From positions 17,583 to 81,582 of the forward strand of contig JAPYTH010000003.1 in NCBI GenBank assembly GCA_029936295.1: a DNA stretch of 64,000 nt, written 5' to 3'. Origin of the DNA: TMED109 sp015660425. GTDB lineage: Bacteria > Pseudomonadota > Alphaproteobacteria > TMED109. Of the stretch, positions 61,209 to 64,000 are shown one piece after another. The first letter of the stretch is position 1; each line of letters starts with the position of its first letter. The translations under genes were made by a program, and so were the position numbers. The notes below the pieces were generated by a model that was not told the origin of the DNA, searched no databases, and worked only from the letters and a program-made list of their open reading frames with translations.

Positions 61209-61580
61209 TTAAATTCTTTCTACTATAACAATTTCTCCAGAGTTAACCATAGATAATAAAGATAAATCGTCAGTACTTTCACCAATAATATTAGCGTGCG
61301 TAACTAATCTAATTTCATTACCTTGCGAAATAGGTGTTGGCCCAAAACCGATAGCTATAGAAGATCCTTCAACCCAAAAAGCAATTTCTCCCTTATTTAT
61401 TATATCTTTAGCAGTTTCATCTTTTACAGTATTAATTTTAATATCAAAATAAATCTCATCACCCCAAATATTTACATTCGATTTTATAGGACATGCTTCC
61501 CATATAATATTTGCTGTTTCTGTATTATGTAAATCTACTGAAATAGAAATACTTAAAAAACTAATTTTAATTTTTTTCAT
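61209..61580 (-). CDS. Cyclophilin-like fold protein (DUF369 type)
   Basis: 123 residues with the family pattern TANIIWEACPIKSNVNIWGD and EIYFDI, then GEIAFWVEGSSIAIGFGPTP. The fold resembles cyclophilin but lacks the prolyl-isomerase arginine-phenylalanine core, so enzyme function is unknown. It lies 20 bases before the DsbA-fold gene on the same strand and is divergent from the CoxL-like gene. Confidence 0.8.
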   Translation of the reverse strand: MKKIKISFLSISISVDLHNTETANIIWEACPIKSNVNIWGDEIYFDIKINTVKDETAKDIINKGEIAFWVEGSSIAIGFGPTPISQGNEIRLVTHANIIGESTDDLSLLSMVNSGEIVIVERI

Positions 61581-61668
61581 ATTTAAATTACCTTATATTT
61601 TATATTTTAATATAATAATATATTATGATAGAATAATTGCTAATATAAAGAAATTAAAGAGGTAACAA

Positions 61669-63948
61669 ATGAATAAATTTGGAATTGGTCAACCAGTATT
61701 AAGAGATGAAGATATAAGATTTATTTCAGGTCAAGGTTTATATACTGGAGATATTTCTCTTGAAAACCAAACTTTTATGTATGTTCTTAGATCTAATATT
61801 GCCCATGGAAAAATAAAAAATATTGCTATCGCTGACGCACTGAATGCCGAAGGTGTAATTAATATATTTATTGGTAAAGATTTAAGTGATGCCGGAATAA
61901 AAGATATGCCTACTAATTTCAAAACTAAAAATAAAGATGATTCAGATATGTTTACACCAGAAAGGTCAGCAATTGCTATCGATATAGTTAGGCATGTAGG
62001 AGATCCCATTGCAATTATAATAGCTGAGACAATAGAATATGCTAAAAATGCGTCTGAACTAATAGATGTAGATATAGAAGAATTACCTTCAGTAACATCT
62101 GCAAGTGAAGCAATTAAAGATAATGCACCGCAAGTTTGGAATAAAACAAAAAATAACCTCTGTTTTGATTGGGAAATGGGTGAGGAAGAAAAAGTTAATA
62201 AAGCATTTAAGAAGGCGGATACAGTTGTAGAAATTAAATTAATAAATAACAGAATTGTCCCTAACTCTATGGAAACTAGAGGAGCCATTGCTTCCTATAA
62301 TGGAAAGACTAATAAATATGAATTAAGATGTTCATCTCAGGGCGTTCACAGTATTAGAGACAGAGTTTCTGAAGTGCTTAATATTAAAGCTGAGGATCTA
62401 AGAGTTATTACAACTGATGTCGGTGGTGGCTTCGGAATGAAGCTTTTTAATTATCCAGAATATATATGCGCTTTATTTGCTTCTAAAAAAGTAGAACGAC
62501 CTGTGAAATGGATTTCCGAAAGAAGTGAAGCTTTTCTTTCCGATACCCATGGAAGAGACCATGTAACAAAGGCTAAAATGGCTTTAGATAAAGATGGAAT
62601 ATTTTTAGGTATTAAAATAAATACCACAGCAAATATGGGGGCGTACTTATCAAATTTTGCTATTTTTATCCCTACTTTAGCGGGAACAGCCATGTTAGCA
62701 GGTTGTTATAAAACTCCTGCAATATATGTAAATGTCCTTGGAGTTTTTACTCATACTCCTGCAATTGATGCATATAGAGGTGCAGGAAGACCTGAAGCAT
62801 CATTTGTTATTGAGAGATTAGTTGATATTGCTGGAATGAAAACTGGATTAGGCCCTATTGAAATTAGACGTAGAAATTTAATACCTTCTAGTGAAATGCC
62901 CTATAAAACTGCTTTAAATCACACTTATGATTCTGGGGACTTTATTAGTAATATGGAACTTGCGGTAAAAGACTCTGATTGGGAAGGCTTTAAGAGTCGT
63001 GCAAATAGCTCTCTAAATAATAATAAACTGAGAGGAATTGGCCTTGCAACATATATTGAAGCGTGCTCCGGTGGAGGTCCTGAAGAAGCAACAATAATTC
63101 TTGAAAAAGATGGCAATATTACTCTTCATATAGGCACTCAATCTAATGGGCAAGGCCATGAAACAGCTTATAAACAAATTCTTTGCGAATACTTAGGTAT
63201 TGGCCCAGAAAAAATGACCGTCATTCAAGGAGATTCTGATTTGATTGCTTTTGGTTCTGGGACTGGGGGTTCTAGATCTGTTCCAGTAGGAGGAGCAGCT
63301 ATAAAAGTTGCTTCTGAAAACATAATCGGTCAAACAAAAATTATAGCTGCTAAAAAATTAAATGTAGATGAAAATTTAATAGAGTATAAAGAAGGTTTAT
63401 TCTTGGCAGAGGCTACAAACCTTACTGTTAGCTTAGAAGATCTTGCTAAGGAGAGTGATATTCCTATCAAAGTTTCTAGTCAATGGACTCCTCCTAATTT
63501 TACTTTTCCAAATGGGTGTCATGTTTGCGAACTAGAAGTTGATAAAAATACAGGTCATATTGAAATTAAAAAGTATACTGTTGTGGATGATTTTGGGTTA
63601 GTTATAAATCCTCAGATGTTGGCCGGCCAAGTACATGGAGGAATAGCTCAAGGAATAGGACAAGCTATTTATGAAAATACTGTATATGATGAAGAGAATG
63701 GACAATTATTGTCAGGTTCATTTATGGATTATGCTCTTCCTAGAGCAGAAGATTTAATTAACGTGGATATTCGCTGGAATATGGTGCCATGCGAAACCAA
63801 TCTTTTACAAATAAAAGGGGCAGGCGAAGCAGGAGCTATAGGTTCCCCTCCTGCTGTAATTAACGCTATAGTAAATGCTCTAAATATTGATCATATTGAT
63901 ATGCCTGCAACACCTAATAAAGTTTGGTCAAAAATACATAAGAATTAA
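61669..63948 (+). CDS. Molybdenum hydroxylase large subunit (CoxL form II-like)
   Basis: 759 residues of the xanthine dehydrogenase/CO dehydrogenase large-chain family, binding the molybdenum cofactor. VGGGFGMK is at 251-258, AYRGAGR at 368-374, and the catalytic glutamate is E720 in GAGEAGAIGSPPA. AYRGAGR marks the form II group; true CO dehydrogenases have AYRCSFR with an active-site cysteine. The substrate is therefore likely a carbonyl or heterocycle, not CO. The usual small (FeS) and medium (FAD) subunits are not encoded upstream, and the only bases visible downstream look like an opposite-strand gene. AGAGGT precedes the start. Confidence 0.9.
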   Translation: MNKFGIGQPVLRDEDIRFISGQGLYTGDISLENQTFMYVLRSNIAHGKIKNIAIADALNAEGVINIFIGKDLSDAGIKDMPTNFKTKNKDDSDMFTPERSAIAIDIVRHVGDPIAIIIAETIEYAKNASELIDVDIEELPSVTSASEAIKDNAPQVWNKTKNNLCFDWEMGEEEKVNKAFKKADTVVEIKLINNRIVPNSMETRGAIASYNGKTNKYELRCSSQGVHSIRDRVSEVLNIKAEDLRVITTDVGGGFGMKLFNYPEYICALFASKKVERPVKWISERSEAFLSDTHGRDHVTKAKMALDKDGIFLGIKINTTANMGAYLSNFAIFIPTLAGTAMLAGCYKTPAIYVNVLGVFTHTPAIDAYRGAGRPEASFVIERLVDIAGMKTGLGPIEIRRRNLIPSSEMPYKTALNHTYDSGDFISNMELAVKDSDWEGFKSRANSSLNNNKLRGIGLATYIEACSGGGPEEATIILEKDGNITLHIGTQSNGQGHETAYKQILCEYLGIGPEKMTVIQGDSDLIAFGSGTGGSRSVPVGGAAIKVASENIIGQTKIIAAKKLNVDENLIEYKEGLFLAEATNLTVSLEDLAKESDIPIKVSSQWTPPNFTFPNGCHVCELEVDKNTGHIEIKKYTVVDDFGLVINPQMLAGQVHGGIAQGIGQAIYENTVYDEENGQLLSGSFMDYALPRAEDLINVDIRWNMVPCETNLLQIKGAGEAGAIGSPPAVINAIVNALNIDHIDMPATPNKVWSKIHKN

Positions 63949-63962
63949 TCAATCTATTTATT

Positions 63963-64000
63963 TTACGTGAATGCTTCTTCCCATGTACCTTTAGTTGCAG
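63963..64000 (-). CDS. Possible C-terminal end of a minus-strand gene (window edge)
   Basis: Reading the minus strand from the window end, a frame gives ATKGTWEEAFT and a TAA stop at 63963-63965, fifteen bases from the CoxL-like stop. Eleven residues are too few to name a family. Confidence 0.35.
   Translation of the reverse strand, partial: ATKGTWEEAFT

Overview
The window is a chromosomal stretch of a strongly AT-rich alphaproteobacterium, probably a free-living marine type with a small, tightly packed genome. That placement is an inference. The evidence is a set of families that usually go together in Alphaproteobacteria (a DUF1489 protein, the F1-ATPase assembly factor ATP12, HspQ, two tuf genes in tRNA-tuf-tRNA-secE and str contexts), very short intergenic gaps, many overlapping starts and stops, and acyl-CoA oriented catabolism. 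No 16S gene is present, so a genus cannot be named. There is no prophage, transposon or CRISPR array.

Layout. 1-2.3 kb: the end of a degenerate superoxide-dismutase-like protein, a secreted unknown, hydroxypyruvate isomerase (apparently leaderless) and a membrane protein like the urate hydroxylase membrane domain. 2.4-4.8 kb: an N-acyl-D-amino-acid deacylase and a secreted HbpS/GlcG protein. An assembly gap of 100 Ns lies here, flanked by identical 55-bp ends. 4.8-14.6 kb: a leucine catabolic operon on the minus strand, read mgtE, ivd, a small six-cysteine exported protein, thiolase, mccB, liuC, mccA, mvaB, DUF1489. 14.7-21 kb: lipB, then fluC-rluC-atp12-pccB-pccA (propionyl-CoA carboxylation), with a terminator embedded in the 3' end of lipB.

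21-52.9 kb: one uninterrupted minus-strand block of about 32 kb holding nearly the whole transcription and translation core: tRNA-Tyr, tRNA-Gly, tuf, tRNA-Trp, secE, nusG, rplKAJL, rpoBC, rpsLG, fusA, tuf, the S10 and spc gene sets, secY, adk, rpsMK, rpoA, rplQ. The two tuf genes form a 1,211-bp direct repeat that appears identical by eye. Candidate sigma-70 promoters can be read before tRNA-Tyr, tRNA-Gly, rpoB, rpsL and rpsM, and an L10 leader precedes rplJ.

53-64 kb: a CaiB-family CoA-transferase and an unusual acyl-CoA dehydrogenase, a small phage-like nuclease, rlmB, tRNA-Thr, a cupin, tRNA-Leu, a short helical protein, a CinA-type domain protein, sfsA, map, hspQ, a DsbA-fold isomerase, a cyclophilin-like protein and a CoxL-type molybdenum hydroxylase large subunit without visible partner subunits.

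Most of the window is conserved housekeeping and catabolic sequence. The least explained items are the exported mini-protein with mirror-symmetric cysteines inside the leucine operon, the small nuclease, the lone CoxL-like subunit, and several compact regulatory arrangements (leaderless start, terminator inside a coding end). No complete new multi-gene system was found.
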